From positions 123,313,105-123,377,104 of the forward strand of contig NC_134572.1 in the NCBI RefSeq assembly GCF_050947875.1: 64,000 bases of DNA, in the 5' to 3' direction. Shown in pieces: positions 62,206 to 64,000 of the stretch (position 1 is the stretch's first letter; the number at the start of each line of letters is the position of its first letter). This DNA comes from Dermacentor variabilis. Its lineage: Eukaryota; Arthropoda; Arachnida; Ixodida; Ixodidae. The notes beneath the pieces were generated by a model. It saw only the letters and a list, made by a program, of their open reading frames with translations, was not told the origin of the DNA and made no database searches. A program made the translations under genes and the position numbers.

Positions 62206-62694
62206 AAAGCCAACGCTACAGAAAATGTCCGCTTACTGTGCGTTGCCTACAAAGTATTTACTAATATAATTGCAAATAGAATCAGGAACACCTTAGCCTT
62301 CCGTCAACCAAAGAACCAGGCAGGATTCCGTAAAGGCTACTCAACAATAGACTATATTCACACTATCAATCAGGTGATAGAAAAATGCGCGGAATATAAC
62401 CAACCTTTATATATAGCTTTCATTGATTACGACAAAGCGTTTGATTCAGTCGAAAGCTCAGCAGTCATGGAGGCATTGCGGAATCAGGGTGTAGAAGAGC
62501 CGTATGTAAAAATACTGAAAGATATCTATAGCGGATCCACAGCAACCGTAGTCCTCCATAAAGAAAGCAACAAAATCCCAATAAAGAAAGGCGTCAGACA
62601 GGGAGATACGATCTCTCCAATGCTATTCACAGCGTGTTTACAGGAGGTATTCAGAGAACTGGATTGGGAAGAATTGGGGATAAGAGTTAATTGA
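62206..62694 (+). pseudogene. RTE reverse transcriptase, N-terminal half
   Basis: The frame reads NVRLLCVAYKVFTNIIANRI, NQAGFRKGYSTIDYIHTINQ, LYIAFIDYDKAFDSVE (first catalytic aspartate) and IPIKKGVRQGDTISPMLF. These are RT blocks 1-4 in RTE order. A TGA at 62692-62694 and a TAG at 62698-62700 stop it just before the FADD box; the same frame resumes after them. The wording RQGDTISPMLF separates it from the CR1/L2 form GVPQGTVLG. Confidence 0.9.
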
Positions 62695-62709
62695 GAATAG
62701 CTTAGTAAC

Positions 62710-63291
62710 TTGCGATTCGCTGATGATATTGCCTTGCTTAGTAACTCAGGGGACCAACTGCAATGCATGCTCACTGATCTAGAGAGGCAAAGCCGGAGGG
62801 TGGGTCTAAAAATTAATCTGCAGAAAACTAAAGTAATGTTTAACAGTATCGGAAGAAAACAGCAGTTTACGATAGGTAGCGAGGCACTGGAAGTGGTAAG
62901 GGAATACATCTACCTAGGGCAGGTAGTGACTGCGGACCCGCATCATGAGACTGAAATAATCAGAAGAATAAGAATGGGCTGGGGTGCGTTTGGCAGGCAT
63001 TCTCAGATCATGAACAGCAGGTTGCCATTATCCCTCAAGAGAAAAATTTATAACAGCTGTGTCTTACCAGTACTCACGTACGGGGCAGAAACCTGGAGGC
63101 TTACGAAAAGGGTTCTACTTACATTGAGGACGACGCGACGAGCTATGGAAAGAAGAATGATAGGTGTAACGTTAAGGGATAAGAAAAGAGCAGATTGGGT
63201 GAGGGAACAAACGCGAGTTAATGATGTCTTAGTTGAAATCAAGAAAAAGAAATGGGGCATGGGCAGGACACGTAATGAGGAGGGAAGATAA
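62710..63291 (+). pseudogene. RTE reverse transcriptase, C-terminal half
   Basis: Begins with the catalytic box RFADDIALL (FADD at 62716-62727), then LKINLQKTKVMFNS, YIYLGQVVTADPHHETEIIR, YNSCVLPVLTYGAETWRLTK (thumb region) and RRAMERRMIGVTLRDKKR. In this class the segments follow each other in this order. Near 63250 the frame shifts in an A-rich tract (AAGAAAAAGAAATGG). Confidence 0.9.
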
Positions 63292-63433
63292 CCGATGGTC
63301 ATTAAGAGTCACGGAATGGATTCCAAGGGAAGGGAAGCGTAGCAGAGGGCGGCAGAAATTTAGGTGGGCGGATGAGATTAAGTTTGTAGGGACAACGTGG
63401 CCACAATTAGTACATGACCGGCGTAGTTGGTGA
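63233..63433 (+). pseudogene. RTE ORF2 C-terminal tail
   Basis: The shifted frame reads AWAGHVMRREDNRW, then KRSRGRQKFRWADEIKFVGT and TWPQLVHDRRSW followed by a stop at 63431-63433. WAGHVxRxxDxRW and RGRPxxRWxDxI are the standard terminal motifs of RTE proteins. Confidence 0.9.
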
Positions 63434-63495
63434 AGTATTGGAAAGGCCTTTCCCCTGCAGTGGGCGTAAGCAGGCTGATGATGATGATGATGATA

Positions 63496-64000
63496 GAAAA
63501 TGATGATTCACGACTATATGGCTATATGGCGATTCAAGTCAAGTACATCATTTTTTTCAATTAAATATAAATTTGCATTTTTGCTTCCATATATTTTGAA
63601 TGACTGAAATCGTAAAATTTGAATTGCCTCAACATCCGTGACTGGTCTTCGGGTGTAATGAAAGGATAATTCTAGCACTTATGTTTGCAAACTTACCATT
63701 GTAAAATGAAAGCCATTTAGCTTTCCGTCGCGTAGCCTTTTGACTATGAAGGCACACAAACGTAATGTGTCCAGTCAAAAACTCTTCGCAGACCTACGCA
63801 ATTTTGCATAATCAGAGATCAAAGACCAGCGAAGTTATTGTGCTTTCCTGCAAAAGAATATCACACTGATATTACGCTCTGCGCTCTTTCGGCACTGTTT
63901 GGTTCCCGTAAAGCATACATCTCACCTGATGCTCAACTCCGCCGTTTTGGGTTTCATTTGCAATTGGCGAGGATTTGATTATTATTTGTGACTACGACAA
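63496..64000. other. Intergenic stretch, nothing recognised
   Basis: AT-rich sequence downstream of the RTE remnant, with no feature recognised. Confidence 0.5.

Larger units (their letters stand above)
62206..63495 (+). mobile_element. RTE-type non-LTR retrotransposon, 5'-truncated
   Basis: The remnant starts inside the reverse transcriptase, runs through its catalytic blocks and the C-terminal region, and ends in CCCCTGCAGTGGGCGTAAGC, GGC and a (TGA)n tail at 63476-63495. A short tandem tail instead of poly(A) is typical of RTE-clade elements. The endonuclease half is missing. Two in-frame stops and one frameshift disable it. An AT tract ends 136 bp before its recognisable start. Confidence 0.88.

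Overview
The window looks like non-coding nuclear DNA of an arthropod, most probably a hard tick (Ixodidae, perhaps a metastriate genus). I infer this from the repeat content: tRNA-headed SINEs of the Ruka-like type, an RTE-type LINE ending in a (TGA)n tail, CR1/L2-type and I-type LINE remnants, short terminal-inverted-repeat elements, fold-back elements and very long pure microsatellites. I found no intact host protein gene, tRNA gene, operon, CRISPR array or viral gene. The longest open frames are either translations of simple repeats or chance frames in GC-rich stretches.

Layout. 1-9.1 kb: a copy of a dispersed ~115-bp repeat, a minus-strand SINE, an (ATTT)n/(AGTT)n block and a minus-strand I-type LINE ribonuclease H remnant. 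9.17-11.79 kb: a 5'-truncated, frameshifted minus-strand CR1/L2-like LINE that still shows endonuclease, reverse transcriptase and C-terminal segments. 12-24 kb: a GC-rich island, microsatellites, two short terminal-inverted-repeat elements (14.44 and 17.09 kb), a fold-back sequence (18.6 kb), an I-type LINE tail (20.2 kb), a SINE (22.5 kb) and a side-by-side pair of 'GGGCC' elements (23.6-23.9 kb).

24-42 kb: a decayed 18S rRNA pseudogene (27.3 kb, minus), a second CR1/L2 3' end (31.0 kb), a 128-bp AT tract, two long hairpins (35.1 and 37.8 kb), a GC-rich island with four CACGTG boxes in 254 bp (39.3-39.6 kb), two more copies of the ~115-bp repeat, a SINE 3' end and a basic-repeat coding remnant (41.5 kb). 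42-64 kb: more GC-rich islands, a 44-codon basic ORF (46.6 kb) resembling the 41.5-kb remnant, a full-length SINE (48.55 kb), a 266-bp GT tract (49.6 kb), a 22-copy 64-bp minisatellite with higher-order structure (53.2-54.6 kb), another 'GGGCC' element (58.5 kb) and a decayed RTE-type LINE (62.2-63.5 kb).

The genes do not work together as a system: the recognisable coding sequence is all transposon-derived and broken. The most unusual items are the 64-bp minisatellite with its 512-bp internal duplication and alternating E-box, the diverged 18S rRNA insertion, the long near-perfect hairpins and the two related basic-repeat ORF fragments. Family assignments come from motif recognition by eye; no database search was possible.
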